Positions 1 through 8,797 of a stretch of DNA of 38,449 bases are shown piece after piece. The DNA is from Bacteroidales bacterium. GTDB lineage: Bacteria > Bacteroidota > Bacteroidia > Bacteroidales > UBA932. Both the position numbers and the translations under genes were made by a program. The DNA is taken from positions 1-38,449 of the forward strand of contig JAKSJL010000012.1 in NCBI GenBank assembly GCA_024398295.1, given 5' to 3'. How positions within the stretch are numbered: the first letter of the stretch is position 1; each line of letters starts with the position of its first letter. The notes under the pieces were generated by a model. That model ran no database searches. It worked only from the letters and a program-made list of their open reading frames with translations, and was not told the origin of the DNA.

Positions 1-1023
1 ATGATCGTGGTTACCAAGCCATTCGTTGAGAACGCCCTCGGACAGGCTCTCGAGGCTTACAAGCAGGCAGGTCTCGTTGATGCAGGTGGTAAGAAGAAGG
101 CAGACATCTCTGCTGCTATCGAGGCTATCTGCAACAAGTATGTCGAGGAGGCTTACAATAACTATACTCTCGGAAATCTCGCAGCTGCAAGCGTAAACTT
201 CGAGAAGGCTGCTGAGGCATCTCTCGTTGAGCCTTTCGCAAAGCTCGATACAAACTCTCTCTACAATGCAGGTTTCGCTGCATGGCAGGGTGGTGATAAC
301 GACAAGGCTATCGAGGTATTCAACAAGTGCATTGGCTATGGCTACTATGCAAATGACGGTGAGGTATTCGGTAAGCTCGCTGAGTGCACCGAGAAGTCTC
401 TTACCGCGAAGGCAGAGGCTATCGCTGACGAGGCTGCGAAGGCAGAGGCTATCAAGGCTGCAAAGGCAGCAGCAAAGGATATCCTTGAGCAGGGCTTCCA
501 GGCTTATCCAGCTAGCCAGAGCATCCTTATCGGTCTTATCAACTACTATGTAACAAGTGGTGAGGATACAGACAGACTCTTCGTGCTCCTTGATGGCGCT
601 AAGAAGAATGAGCCAAACAACGCTTCTCTCTACTATGTTGAGGGTAACATCCGCAGCAAGCTTAACCAGGAGGCTGAGGCTATCGAGGCATACAGAAAGT
701 GCGCTGAGATCAACCCAGCTTATGAGTTCGGTTACATCGGTGAGGGTATCCTTATGTACAACAAGGCTATCGACATCCAGACCAAGGCTCAGGAGGAGTT
801 TGATGATAACAAGTACATGGTACTCGTAAAGCAGTTCGAGGAGGCTCTCAAGGGCTGTATCGCTCCTTTCGAGAAGGCATTTGAGGTTTCTAAGGACAAT
901 GATGTAAAGGTAAGCATCGCTGAGTACCTCAAGAACGCTTGCTACCGTTTCCGCGATGAGGACGCTTCATTCGCTGAGAAGTACGAGAAGTTCAAGGCTA
1001 TCACCGAGAACGGCACTATCTAA
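1..1023 (+). CDS. Tetratricopeptide-repeat protein, 5' end outside window
   Basis: The reading frame is open from the first base and ends at TAA 1021-1023. The 340 visible residues are helical and Ala/Glu/Lys-rich. They carry TPR-like units, for example around residues 88-110 (YNAGFAAWQGGDNDKAIEVF) and 205-240 (YYVEGNIRSKLNQEAEAIEA). An Ala/Lys-rich stretch near residues 130-160 looks like a linker or coiled coil. Family members in Bacteroidales normally begin with a signal peptide, which is missing here. The ATG at base 1 is therefore probably an internal Met and the gene is cut by the window edge. TPR proteins are protein-interaction scaffolds, and no specific partner can be read from the sequence. 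The strongly biased codon use suggests high expression. A strong terminator follows. Confidence 0.8.
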   Translation: MIVVTKPFVENALGQALEAYKQAGLVDAGGKKKADISAAIEAICNKYVEEAYNNYTLGNLAAASVNFEKAAEASLVEPFAKLDTNSLYNAGFAAWQGGDNDKAIEVFNKCIGYGYYANDGEVFGKLAECTEKSLTAKAEAIADEAAKAEAIKAAKAAAKDILEQGFQAYPASQSILIGLINYYVTSGEDTDRLFVLLDGAKKNEPNNASLYYVEGNIRSKLNQEAEAIEAYRKCAEINPAYEFGYIGEGILMYNKAIDIQTKAQEEFDDNKYMVLVKQFEEALKGCIAPFEKAFEVSKDNDVKVSIAEYLKNACYRFRDEDASFAEKYEKFKAITENGTI

Positions 1024-1052
1024 TACGAATATATATTGGATAATATAAAAAG

Positions 1053-1082
1053 GGAAATGCTCTTCGGGGCATTTCCTTTTTT
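1053..1082 (+). terminator. Intrinsic terminator with UUCG tetraloop
   Basis: GGAAATGC (1053-1060) pairs perfectly with GCATTTCC (1069-1076). The stem is extended by T-G and C-G pairs closing a TTCG tetraloop at 1063-1066, and six T follow at 1077-1082. It lies 29 bases after the TPR gene's stop and ends two bases before the phoH promoter box. Confidence 0.92.
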
Positions 1083-1084
1083 CG

Positions 1085-1092
1085 TATATTTG
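1085..1092 (+). promoter_or_regulatory. Bacteroidota -7 promoter box for phoH
   Basis: TATATTTG matches the TAnnTTTG consensus exactly. Only five bases separate it from the phoH ATG at 1098, so the transcript should be leaderless or nearly so. No clear -33 TTTG was found at the usual distance, where the terminator hairpin lies. Confidence 0.7.
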
Positions 1093-1097
1093 CATCC

Positions 1098-2042
1098 ATG
1101 AAGAAAACCATTAAGCTCGAAGCCATTGATCCAGTGGAGATCTATGGCGCTGGAAACAAGATTCTTGAAGAGTTCTGCACCTATTTCCCTGGTCTCAAGG
1201 TAGTCGCCAGGGGGATGGATATCGTGCTGGACGGTGCACCTGCCCAGGTGGAGGAGTTCGAGGTCAAGTTTGCTCAGCTCATCACCCGTAGGCATCAGAA
1301 GATGAATCTGACCCCTTATGATGTAACTGAACTCTTCGATGGCGAGACATCGGCTGACAGCTTCAAGCTGAATGGCAGCGCTGTCATTGTGCATAGTACT
1401 GAAGGCACCCCTATCCGCGCGAGAAACCTTACTCAGCAGAATATGGTCAAGGCCTATTTTGACAATGATCTCATCTTTGCCCTGGGCCCTGCCGGTACTG
1501 GAAAGACCTACGTAGCCATTGCCCTTGCGGTACGAGCACTGAAGAATCGCGAGATCAAGCGCATCATCCTCACCAGGCCCGCGGTGGAGGCAGGGGAGAG
1601 GCTTGGCTTCCTTCCCGGAGATCTCAAGGACAAGCTTGATCCGTATCTGCAGCCTCTCTACGATGCGCTCGGTGACATGATCCCTTCGCGTAAGCTTCAG
1701 GAGTTCATCACCGAAGGCACCATCCAGATCGCGCCTCTCGCGTATATGCGCGGTAGGACATTGGATAGGGCATGTGTCATCCTTGATGAGGCACAGAACA
1801 CAAACCTTGGCCAGCTGAAGATGTTCCTCACCCGTATGGGATGTAACGCGAAGTTCATCGTCACGGGAGATGCGTCACAGGTCGACCTGCCGAACAAGTC
1901 AGACAGCGGTCTCATGCGAGGCGTGAATCTCGTCAGGGATATAAAGGGAGTGAGCGTCATCGAGTTCTCGAACGAGGATATCGTCCGTCATCCACTCGTG
2001 TCGAAGATAGTCAAGGCGTTTGACGCCGCAGGGGAGAAATAG
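1098..2042 (+). CDS. phoH: PhoH family P-loop ATPase
   Basis: This 314-residue protein has the layout of the PhoH/YbeZ family: an N-terminal KH-like region of about 110 residues, then a P-loop NTPase. Walker A is GPAGTGKT at residues 130-137 and Walker B is VILDEAQNT near residue 230. The family is linked to RNA metabolism and ribosome maturation, often with the RNase YbeY, which is not in this window; the exact reaction here is unknown. The ATG at 1098 follows a perfect -7 box by five bases and gives a normal N-terminus. The gene is monocistronic and converges on the capA-like gene with one base between stop codons, leaving no room for a separate terminator. Confidence 0.93.
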   Translation: MKKTIKLEAIDPVEIYGAGNKILEEFCTYFPGLKVVARGMDIVLDGAPAQVEEFEVKFAQLITRRHQKMNLTPYDVTELFDGETSADSFKLNGSAVIVHSTEGTPIRARNLTQQNMVKAYFDNDLIFALGPAGTGKTYVAIALAVRALKNREIKRIILTRPAVEAGERLGFLPGDLKDKLDPYLQPLYDALGDMIPSRKLQEFITEGTIQIAPLAYMRGRTLDRACVILDEAQNTNLGQLKMFLTRMGCNAKFIVTGDASQVDLPNKSDSGLMRGVNLVRDIKGVSVIEFSNEDIVRHPLVSKIVKAFDAAGEK

Positions 2043-2043
2043 T

Positions 2044-3135
2044 CTATTCGATGCCGGTGCCGCCCTTGACCCGGGCGAGCGTAGACATCATGTTGTCATA
2101 GTCGGAAGGTGTGATCCACTCATCGCGCCTTCCGATATACTTTTCTACAGGGATGGTCTTGAATCCATCTATCAGCATGCCTGGCACAGTGCACCAGAGG
2201 AAGGTGAGCTCCGGCTCCAGCATCTTCATGGAGCCTTCGTGATCATTGGTAAATCTCAATGTCACAGCCAGTTCCAGTCGCGTGTTTGTGGCTGTCATGT
2301 TCGAGACAGCATTGCCCATGGAGTAGATGACAGGTACGCCCTTGATGTGTGTGGTGTCCTGCACTACGTGAGGGTGGCCGCCGACGATGGCGTCTACTCC
2401 CTGATCCACCAGCCAGCGTGCGAGGTTCTCCTGCGCGTATGAGTGCTTCAGCTGGTACTCGAGCCCCCAGTGTGGCAGGGCAATGATAAAGTCGGCCCCT
2501 GCTTCTCTCGCCCTGTCTATATCCTTCTTTATCAGCTCCTTGGATGTCAGTCGCACGCGAGGAAAGCCCTCCTCGCTGTGGTTTCCGTTTGTGCCGTATG
2601 TGCAGTTTATGAACGCGAAGCGTATGCCGTGCGACATCATGATGAGAGGGTTTACCGTGCTGTCTTTCTGCTCGCTGAGCGCAGCTCCGGTATAGCGTAT
2701 GCCATCCATCGCCTCATAATAATCTATGGTTCTCTGTAGCCCTCTCTCTCCCTTGTCGCGGATGTGGTTGTTTGCCAGAAGGAACACATCCACGCCGAGG
2801 CTCTTCACATAATCGGCGTAACTGTCTGGGGCAGAGAATGCAGGATACCCGGAATAGGGAGCTCCGCCAAGTGCGAACTCCATGTTCGCAATGCTGATGT
2901 CAGCCCCTTCGAGCATAGGTTTCAGAGATGTGAGGAAGGTGCTGCAGTCGTAGCCAAGCTGCTTGGTATGCATCATCACATCGCCTATCACCACCACGGA
3001 GACTGTGTCTACAGGTGGCACTGATGGCTTGGGGAAGGGTATCTTGTATATGTCGCTCCACTGCGCATTTGCGCTTGCCGACACCATGAGTGACAGTGCC
3101 GTCGCGATGAAGAATATCAGTTTTCTCGTGTTCAC
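2044..3135 (-). CDS. CapA-family metallophosphoesterase-like exported protein
   Basis: The product is 363 residues if translation starts at GTG 3135. This gives a clear signal peptide (MNTRKLIFFIATALSLM, then ASANAQ as a likely signal peptidase I site). The open frame extends further upstream, but that part overlaps the divergent lipoprotein gene, and a minus-strand -7 box at 3140-3147 sits just before the GTG. Family motifs are VVVIGDVMMH (residues 47-56), SIANMEFALGG, LLANNHIRDKGERG (119-132), a later GGHPHVV and YSMGNAVSN. They match the PGA_cap/CapA domain, a calcineurin-like fold named after poly-gamma-glutamate capsule synthesis. No capB or capC neighbour is present, so a capsule role is doubtful; a periplasmic phosphodiesterase-like role is an inference. 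Confidence 0.88.
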   Translation of the reverse strand: MNTRKLIFFIATALSLMVSASANAQWSDIYKIPFPKPSVPPVDTVSVVVIGDVMMHTKQLGYDCSTFLTSLKPMLEGADISIANMEFALGGAPYSGYPAFSAPDSYADYVKSLGVDVFLLANNHIRDKGERGLQRTIDYYEAMDGIRYTGAALSEQKDSTVNPLIMMSHGIRFAFINCTYGTNGNHSEEGFPRVRLTSKELIKKDIDRAREAGADFIIALPHWGLEYQLKHSYAQENLARWLVDQGVDAIVGGHPHVVQDTTHIKGVPVIYSMGNAVSNMTATNTRLELAVTLRFTNDHEGSMKMLEPELTFLWCTVPGMLIDGFKTIPVEKYIGRRDEWITPSDYDNMMSTLARVKGGTGIE

Positions 3136-3139
3136 GTTG

Positions 3140-3147
3140 CAAAGATA
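3140..3147 (-). promoter_or_regulatory. -7 promoter box for the capA-like gene
   Basis: The minus strand reads TATCTTTG, an exact TAnnTTTG match. It ends four bases before the GTG at 3135, which supports that start and implies a leaderless transcript. It diverges from the lipoprotein promoter at 3155-3185. Confidence 0.65.
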
Positions 3148-3154
3148 CGTTTTT

Positions 3155-3185
3155 TTTGTCAGTAGATTAATATTCATTAAATTTG
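3155..3185 (+). promoter_or_regulatory. Promoter for the SPOR lipoprotein operon
   Basis: A -33 element TTTG (3155-3158) is separated by 19 bases from TAAATTTG (3178-3185). This is the standard Bacteroidota housekeeping promoter. The start codon is at 3209, giving a leader of about 20 bases. Confidence 0.75.
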
Positions 3186-3208
3186 CATCTAATTGGGTTA
3201 TTTGTCCT

Positions 3209-3748
3209 ATGAGAAGAATTACATTGATTTTCAGCGTTCTCGCAGCCTCGATGCTGCTCCTTACCGGGTGCGATTTCATGCGTGCTCTGGCAGGCAGACC
3301 GACTTCGGAGGAGATTGAGAAGCGCGCGGCTCTCATCAAGCGCGAGCAGGGTATACTCCAGGCTCGCAAGGACTCAGCACTCCGCGTCGAGGCTGCCATC
3401 AAAAGGGAGGCAGACTCGCTCGCGCTCTGCGACTCGCTTCTGCATCTGGGATTCGCTGTGGATCGTCCAGAAAGGCTCGGAGGCATTGCCCCAGGCACAT
3501 ATGGATATAGGTATTCGGTAGTGGTGGGTGCCTTTTCCACCATCGAGAATGCGCAGAAGTATGCTGCTGACTACAAGGAGCAGAAAGGGTATGACGCCAT
3601 CCTGATCCCGACCCTCAAGGGATACAAGAAGGTGGGCATCTGCCACACAAATGACATCTTCGAGTTCTGGGACTCCATGAAGGAGCTCATCGAAAAGGGA
3701 TATACCTATAAAGAGGCATCGATTTTGATTAATGAGGAAGCATTATGA
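3209..3748 (+). CDS. SPOR-domain lipoprotein
   Basis: The ATG at 3209 gives a 179-residue protein with a lipoprotein signal ending in lipobox LLTGC (Cys21). A charged helical segment rich in Lys, Arg and Glu spans about residues 32-75. A SPOR domain begins at residue 100 (YRYSVVVGAFSTIENAQKYA). SPOR domains bind denuded peptidoglycan glycan strands at division sites, so this is probably an envelope lipoprotein acting in septation or wall remodelling. An upstream in-frame extension lies before the promoter box and was rejected. The stop codon overlaps the next gene's ATG (ATGA at 3745-3748), implying translational coupling to the M28-like/TonB protein. Confidence 0.9.
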   Translation: MRRITLIFSVLAASMLLLTGCDFMRALAGRPTSEEIEKRAALIKREQGILQARKDSALRVEAAIKREADSLALCDSLLHLGFAVDRPERLGGIAPGTYGYRYSVVVGAFSTIENAQKYAADYKEQKGYDAILIPTLKGYKKVGICHTNDIFEFWDSMKELIEKGYTYKEASILINEEAL

Positions 3749-5079
3749 TGAAGAATAGATGTTTCCTCGCAGCCTTGTTGCTGCTTTTCTCCGGCCTCAT
3801 GGCGCAGGCCCAGTACAAAGTACATTATACAGACATAGATGATAGTGAGACAGTCGCTTCCCTCAAGGAGCATGTCTCATATATCTCGTCTCCATCGAAG
3901 AAAGGCCGCGCTGCCGGCTCGGATGGCGAGTATGAGACAGCCATCTATGTGTCTGACATGTTCAAAAAATATGGCGTGGAGATGCTTTCGCCTGCGGAGG
4001 GAGACCTCTTCGGCATGAAGCAGACCAGCGGCGACACCCTCACTTCCAGGAATGTGGTGGGTTTCATCCAGGGTTACGACAAGTCCCTGCGCGACGAGTA
4101 CATTGTCATAGGTGCGCGCATGGATAACATAGGCGTGCGCAGCGTCACCATAGACGGCGTGCCTACAGAGAAGATATATTATGGCGCGAATGGCAATGCC
4201 TCAGGCCTTGCCCTCATGCTCGAGCTCGCGAGGATGCTGCAGACGAATTCATTGCTCCTTAAGCGCTCGGTGCTGTTCGTGGCATTCGGCTCCTCGCTTG
4301 AGGGAAATGCCGGCTCATGGTATTTCCTAAACAGGTCGTTCAGCGCCCCGCAGAAGATCGCCGCGATGGTGAACCTCGACATCCTGGGCATCCCTAGGTC
4401 GCAGGAGCTTCTCGCATTCACATCGTCAAATGCCGATATGAATGCTGTCATCAACTCCCTGGCAAATACTCTGCAGCCGGTGCATCCTACCATCACAGCG
4501 CTTGAGCCATTCCCATCTGACCATAGGTCATTCTACGCGAAGGAGATTCCTTCTGTGATGTTCAGTACTGGTCACCACAGCGAATACGGCTCGGACAGAG
4601 ATACTTACGACAAGCTTGACTACGAGTTCATGGAGCGTGAGCTTGAGTATCTGTATAATTTCTCAGTAAAGCTCGTGAATGGCGAGAGGCCGCTCTTCAA
4701 CCCTAACGACAGAAAGCTTCCTATGGCTGACGGCACCGACGTGGTACCATACTATGATTGTGACTACAAACCATCTTTCCTTGGTCGTGTAGATCCTACA
4801 TACTTCCTTCAGAAGTGGGTATATCAGTATCTGCGCTACCCTCAGGGAGCTATAGAGAATGGCATCCAGGGACGCGTGCTCGTGGACTTCATCATCGACG
4901 AGAAGGGAAAGGTAACCGATGTGAAGGTCCTCAAGGGTGTGCATGAACTGCTTGATGCTGAGGCTGTGAGGGTCATCAAGGCCTCTCCGAACTGGAAGCC
5001 AGGTAGGGTGAGGGGAAAGCCAGTCAAGGCGGAGATGTCACTCTATGTGGAGTTCAGACTTGAAAAGAAGAAGAAATAA
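3745..5079 (+). CDS. M28-like peptidase domain (predicted inactive) fused to TonB C-terminal domain
   Basis: This 444-residue exported protein has three parts. Residues 1-22 are a signal peptide ending in MAQA-Q. Residues about 35-310 have the M28 Zn-aminopeptidase fold signature. Residues about 350-440 are a TonB C-terminal domain (YPQGAIENGIQGRVLVDFII, then NWKPGRVRGKPV). The M28 part keeps the family outline but not its chemistry. The first His is Arg125 (GARMD), the bridging Asp is Gly150 (GANGNASG), the Glu-Glu pair is Ser184-Leu185 (FGSSLEG), and the last His is Gly282 (EYGSDRDTYDK). Only Asp212 of the usual ligands remains. It may bind peptides or peptidoglycan rather than cut them, which is an inference. 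It overlaps the SPOR lipoprotein gene by four bases and precedes leuS by 12. A second ATG at 3748 is an equally possible start. Confidence 0.85.
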   Translation: MMKNRCFLAALLLLFSGLMAQAQYKVHYTDIDDSETVASLKEHVSYISSPSKKGRAAGSDGEYETAIYVSDMFKKYGVEMLSPAEGDLFGMKQTSGDTLTSRNVVGFIQGYDKSLRDEYIVIGARMDNIGVRSVTIDGVPTEKIYYGANGNASGLALMLELARMLQTNSLLLKRSVLFVAFGSSLEGNAGSWYFLNRSFSAPQKIAAMVNLDILGIPRSQELLAFTSSNADMNAVINSLANTLQPVHPTITALEPFPSDHRSFYAKEIPSVMFSTGHHSEYGSDRDTYDKLDYEFMERELEYLYNFSVKLVNGERPLFNPNDRKLPMADGTDVVPYYDCDYKPSFLGRVDPTYFLQKWVYQYLRYPQGAIENGIQGRVLVDFIIDEKGKVTDVKVLKGVHELLDAEAVRVIKASPNWKPGRVRGKPVKAEMSLYVEFRLEKKKK

Positions 5080-5091
5080 AGATATATAATT

Positions 5092-7857
5092 ATGGAATAC
5101 GATTTCAAATCAATCGAGAAGAAATGGCAGGCCAAGTGGGCTGCAGAAGGTACTTTCAAGGCGAAGGAGGATGCCTCCAAGCCTAAGTTCTATGTTCTGG
5201 ACATGTTCCCTTATCCATCAGGAGCAGGTCTTCATGTAGGACACCCTCTCGGTTACATTGCCAGCGACATCTTCTCAAGATATAAGAGACTCAAGGGATT
5301 CAATGTCCTTCATCCTATGGGATATGATGCGTTCGGACTCCCTGCAGAGCAGTACGCCATCCAGACAGGACAGCATCCAGAGAAGACCACTACAGATAAC
5401 ATTGCACGCTATCGCCAGCAGATGGACCGCATCGGTTTCTCTTACGACTGGGATAGGGAAGTGCGCACATGCGATCCTAAGTACTATCACTGGACACAGT
5501 GGGCTTTCCTCAAGATGTTCGGTAGCTGGTATGACACAGACGCACAGAAGGCACGCCCTATCGAGGAGCTTGTAGCTATATTTGAGAAGGATGGAAACGC
5601 TTCTGTAAAAGCTGCTTGCACTGATGGTGACTGCTTCTCGGCTGAGCAGTGGAAGGCTTTCTCCGAGAAGGAGAAGTCAGATGCTCTCATGAGATATCGT
5701 ATCGCTTACCAGGGTGAGACATCAGTGAACTGGTGCGAGGGCCTCGGAACCGTACTTGCCAATGATGAGGTCAAGGACGGCCTCTCAGTAAGAGGTGGCT
5801 TCCCAGTGGAGCAGAAGAAGATGACCCAGTGGCAGCTTCGTGTTTCTGCTTATGCTGGTAGACTTCTTTCTTCTCTCGACACTCTTGAGTGGACTGACTC
5901 CCTCAAGGAGATGCAGAAGAACTGGATCGGAAAGTCAGAGGGTACTGAGGTTGTATTCAACGTAGAAAGTGGAGACAAGACAGTGCCTGTAACCATCTTC
6001 ACCACACGTGTGGACACCATCTTCGGCGTAACTTTCATGGTTCTCGCTCCTGAGAGCGACCTCGTGGCAGAGCTGACCACCGCAGATCAGAAAGAGGCAG
6101 TGGATGAGTATATCAAGCAGGTTAAGAAGAAGACAGAGCGTGAGCGTATCGCGGAGACCAAGTCTGTGACCGGTGTATTCTCAGGTGCGTATGGTGTGAA
6201 TCCTCTCACAGGCGAGAAGATTCCGGTATGGATCTCTGAGTACGTGCTCGCCGGCTACGGTACCGGTGCCATCATGGCAGTGCCTGCACATGACAGCCGT
6301 GACTACGCGTTCGCACGCAAGTTTGATCTCCCTATCATTCCTATCATCGAAGGCTGTGATGTCTCAGAGCAGAGCTTCGATGCGAAGGAGGGAAAGATGT
6401 GTAATTCTGGCTTCCTCAATGGCCTTGACGTGAAGGTGGCCATCGAGACCGCCAAGGACTATGTGGAGGAGAAGGGCCTCGGTAGAAGAAAGACAAACTA
6501 CAGACTCCGTGACGCCATCTTCTCTCGTCAGAGATACTGGGGCGAGCCATTCCCTATCTATTATAAGGATGGCATCCCTACACCGCTTCCTGAGTCAGAG
6601 CTTCCACTCGAGCTTCCTGAGATCGAGTCATTCAAGCCTGCAGCAAACGGTGAACCACCTCTTGCACGTGCCAAGGACTGGACATATAATGGCTATCCTC
6701 TCGAGAAGAGCACCATGCCAGGCTTCGCCGGCTCAAGTGCATACTATCTCAGATACATGGACCCTCACAATGGTGAGGCACTCGTAGACAAGGATGTAAA
6801 TGCTTACTGGAGAAATGTGGACCTCTACATCGGAGGTACAGAGCATGCTACAGGTCACCTTATCTACTCAAGATTCTGGAACAAGTTCCTCTTTGACCTC
6901 GGCTATATCTGCGAGGATGAGCCATTCCGTAAGCTCATCAACCAGGGTATGATCCAGGGCCGCTCAAACTTCGTATATCGTGTAGTCGGCACAAATACCT
7001 TCGTCTCACTCGGCCTTAAGGACCAGTATGAGACCACTGAGATCCATGTGGATGTGAACATCGTCTACAACGACAAGCTTGATCTTGAGGCATTCAAGGC
7101 ATGGAGACCTGAGTTTGCAGATGCAGAGTTCATTCTCGAGAATGGTGAGTATGTCTGCGGATATGCCATAGAGAAGATGAGCAAGAGTATGTACAACGTA
7201 GTGAATCCAGACCTTATCTGCGATACCTACGGAGCTGATACCCTCAGACTTTATGAGATGTTCCTTGGACCTATCGAGCAGAGCAAGCCTTGGGATACCA
7301 AGGGTATCGATGGCGTAAACCGCTTCCTGAAGAAGTTCTGGAGACTCTTCTATGATCGCGACCAGTGGATCGTAAGCGACGAGAAGGCTACCCCTGAGGA
7401 ACTTAAGGTGCTTCACAAGCTCATTGGCAAGGAGCAGAGTGATATCGAGTCGTTCTCATATAACACAACCATCAGTGCCTTCATGATTGCACTCAATGAT
7501 CTTACCGCGCTCAAGTGCAGCAAGAATGAGATACTCGAGCCTCTCGTTGTCCTGCTCTCACCATTTGCTCCACACATCGCTGAGGAGCTCTGGGAGGCTC
7601 TCGGACATACAGAGTCTGTCACTTTCGCATCGTTCCCTGAGTATATCGAAAGCTATACCGTGGAGAACAACTGTACATATGCTGTCTCATTCAACGGAAA
7701 GACCCGCTTCACCGTAGATCTTCCTAAGTCTATGTCTAAGGAGGAGGTTGAGGCACATGTCCGTGGCATGGAGCAGACTGCCAAGTACACCGAGGGCCTC
7801 AGCATCATCAAGGTCATCGTTGTTCCAGGAAAGATCGTAAATATCGTTGTAAAGTAA
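5092..7857 (+). CDS. leuS: Leucyl-tRNA synthetase
   Basis: This is a class I aminoacyl-tRNA synthetase of 921 residues that charges tRNA-Leu in the cytoplasm. The HIGH-type motif is HVGH (residues 48-51) in [16 protein letters not shown], and the KMSKS motif is at 695-699. The CP1 editing domain is visible in the middle ([15 protein letters not shown], then [19 protein letters not shown]). A region around residues 150-200 is longer than in Escherichia coli LeuRS, which I regard as lineage-typical. The anticodon-binding and C-terminal domains are complete. It lies 12 bases after the TonB fusion gene, and its TAA overlaps the next ATG by one base. It is probably cotranscribed with both neighbours. 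Confidence 0.98.
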   Translation: MEYDFKSIEKKWQAKWAAEGTFKAKEDASKPKFYVLDMFPYPSGAGLHVGHPLGYIASDIFSRYKRLKGFNVLHPMGYDAFGLPAEQYAIQTGQHPEKTTTDNIARYRQQMDRIGFSYDWDREVRTCDPKYYHWTQWAFLKMFGSWYDTDAQKARPIEELVAIFEKDGNASVKAACTDGDCFSAEQWKAFSEKEKSDALMRYRIAYQGETSVNWCEGLGTVLANDEVKDGLSVRGGFPVEQKKMTQWQLRVSAYAGRLLSSLDTLEWTDSLKEMQKNWIGKSEGTEVVFNVESGDKTVPVTIFTTRVDTIFGVTFMVLAPESDLVAELTTADQKEAVDEYIKQVKKKTERERIAETKSVTGVFSGAYGVNPLTGEKIPVWISEYVLAGYGTGAIMAVPAHDSRDYAFARKFDLPIIPIIEGCDVSEQSFDAKEGKMCNSGFLNGLDVKVAIETAKDYVEEKGLGRRKTNYRLRDAIFSRQRYWGEPFPIYYKDGIPTPLPESELPLELPEIESFKPAANGEPPLARAKDWTYNGYPLEKSTMPGFAGSSAYYLRYMDPHNGEALVDKDVNAYWRNVDLYIGGTEHATGHLIYSRFWNKFLFDLGYICEDEPFRKLINQGMIQGRSNFVYRVVGTNTFVSLGLKDQYETTEIHVDVNIVYNDKLDLEAFKAWRPEFADAEFILENGEYVCGYAIEKMSKSMYNVVNPDLICDTYGADTLRLYEMFLGPIEQSKPWDTKGIDGVNRFLKKFWRLFYDRDQWIVSDEKATPEELKVLHKLIGKEQSDIESFSYNTTISAFMIALNDLTALKCSKNEILEPLVVLLSPFAPHIAEELWEALGHTESVTFASFPEYIESYTVENNCTYAVSFNGKTRFTVDLPKSMSKEEVEAHVRGMEQTAKYTEGLSIIKVIVVPGKIVNIVVK

Positions 7858-8795
7858 TGAATTTGCCCAAGATAACGGCTAAGCAGGCAGGTAAGACTAT
7901 CTGGACTTACCTGCTGCTTACGCTTTTTTGCTTCATATTCTCTCTTGCGTGGGAGGGATTCATGATTCCGAACGGCATGAGTGCCGGTGGAATGATGGGT
8001 CTGTGTACCATCATCCAGTTTGCGACCAATGGAGCCATAGAGGCGCAGACTTCGTATTTCGTCATAAACACAGCACTCATAGTCATCGCTGTGATAGCCA
8101 TGGGTATAGGGTTTGGTTTCAAGACCATCTACTGTATCGTTGCCTCATCTGTCATGATGAAGTTCATAGGGAGCGTGGATGCCCTTCAGTGCATTCCGGG
8201 ACAGTTCTTCTATGTAGATGATAGAGTGCTTATCCCTATCATTGCCGGTGCCCTCGAGGCTCTGGGACTGGGAATGGTGCTTCGCTACGGCGGCAGTACG
8301 GGTGGAACCGATATCGTTGCACTCATGGTGCATAAGTACTGGCCGATTTCGCTCAGCACTGTTTTCATGGTGTCAGATTTCGTGGTTGTGGCTCTTCTTC
8401 TTCTCCTTCCAGACAAGTCTTTTGGCGACATGATCTATGGCGTGGAGCAGATCATGACCTTTACGCTGATGGTGGATTTTGTCGTCGGTGGTAAGAAGTC
8501 TTCATACCAGCTCATTGTGTTCTCTGAGAAATATGAGCAGATCGCTGACCATATCATCAATGTCCTTGACAGAGGCGTGACATTGCTCCCAGCCGTCGGC
8601 TGGTACACCAAGCAGCAGAAGAATGTCCTTCTTATCCTCATCGACCAGAAAGAACTTCCTATGCTGAACAGGGCCATAAAGAGCATCGATCCACGTGCGT
8701 TCATGTCAGTTTCTCCGACAAACAATGTCTATGGAGAAGGCTTCGAGGAGATGAAGGTCGGTTTCTCGGGCTTGAAGAAAGAAGATAGTAAATAG
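7857..8795 (+). CDS. yitT: YitT-family membrane protein (first of tandem pair)
   Basis: The protein has 312 residues. Roughly five or six membrane helices (residues about 15-210) are followed by a soluble C-terminal domain of the DUF2179 type (RGVTLLPAVGWYTKQQKNVL, then YGEGFEEMK). The GGSTGGTDIVALMVHKYW stretch is typical of the YitT (DUF161) family. These are inner-membrane proteins of unknown transport substrate. The start overlaps the leuS stop by one base, and the next gene is a paralogue two bases downstream. Confidence 0.92.
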   Translation: MNLPKITAKQAGKTIWTYLLLTLFCFIFSLAWEGFMIPNGMSAGGMMGLCTIIQFATNGAIEAQTSYFVINTALIVIAVIAMGIGFGFKTIYCIVASSVMMKFIGSVDALQCIPGQFFYVDDRVLIPIIAGALEALGLGMVLRYGGSTGGTDIVALMVHKYWPISLSTVFMVSDFVVVALLLLLPDKSFGDMIYGVEQIMTFTLMVDFVVGGKKSSYQLIVFSEKYEQIADHIINVLDRGVTLLPAVGWYTKQQKNVLLILIDQKELPMLNRAIKSIDPRAFMSVSPTNNVYGEGFEEMKVGFSGLKKEDSK

Positions 8796-8797
8796 GT

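Noticed and set aside
2020..3024. Several plus-strand open frames opposite the capA-like gene
   Set aside because: They are antisense shadows with no domain signal, while the minus-strand frame has a signal peptide, family motifs and a promoter.
3136..3543. N-terminal extension of the capA-like frame
   Set aside because: It runs through both divergent promoters and antisense to the SPOR lipoprotein gene, and it would put the signal peptide 136 residues into the protein.
5540..5720. Insertion in LeuRS as a sign of domain gain
   Set aside because: An insert in this position is common in bacterial LeuRS variants and the flanking motifs are normal.
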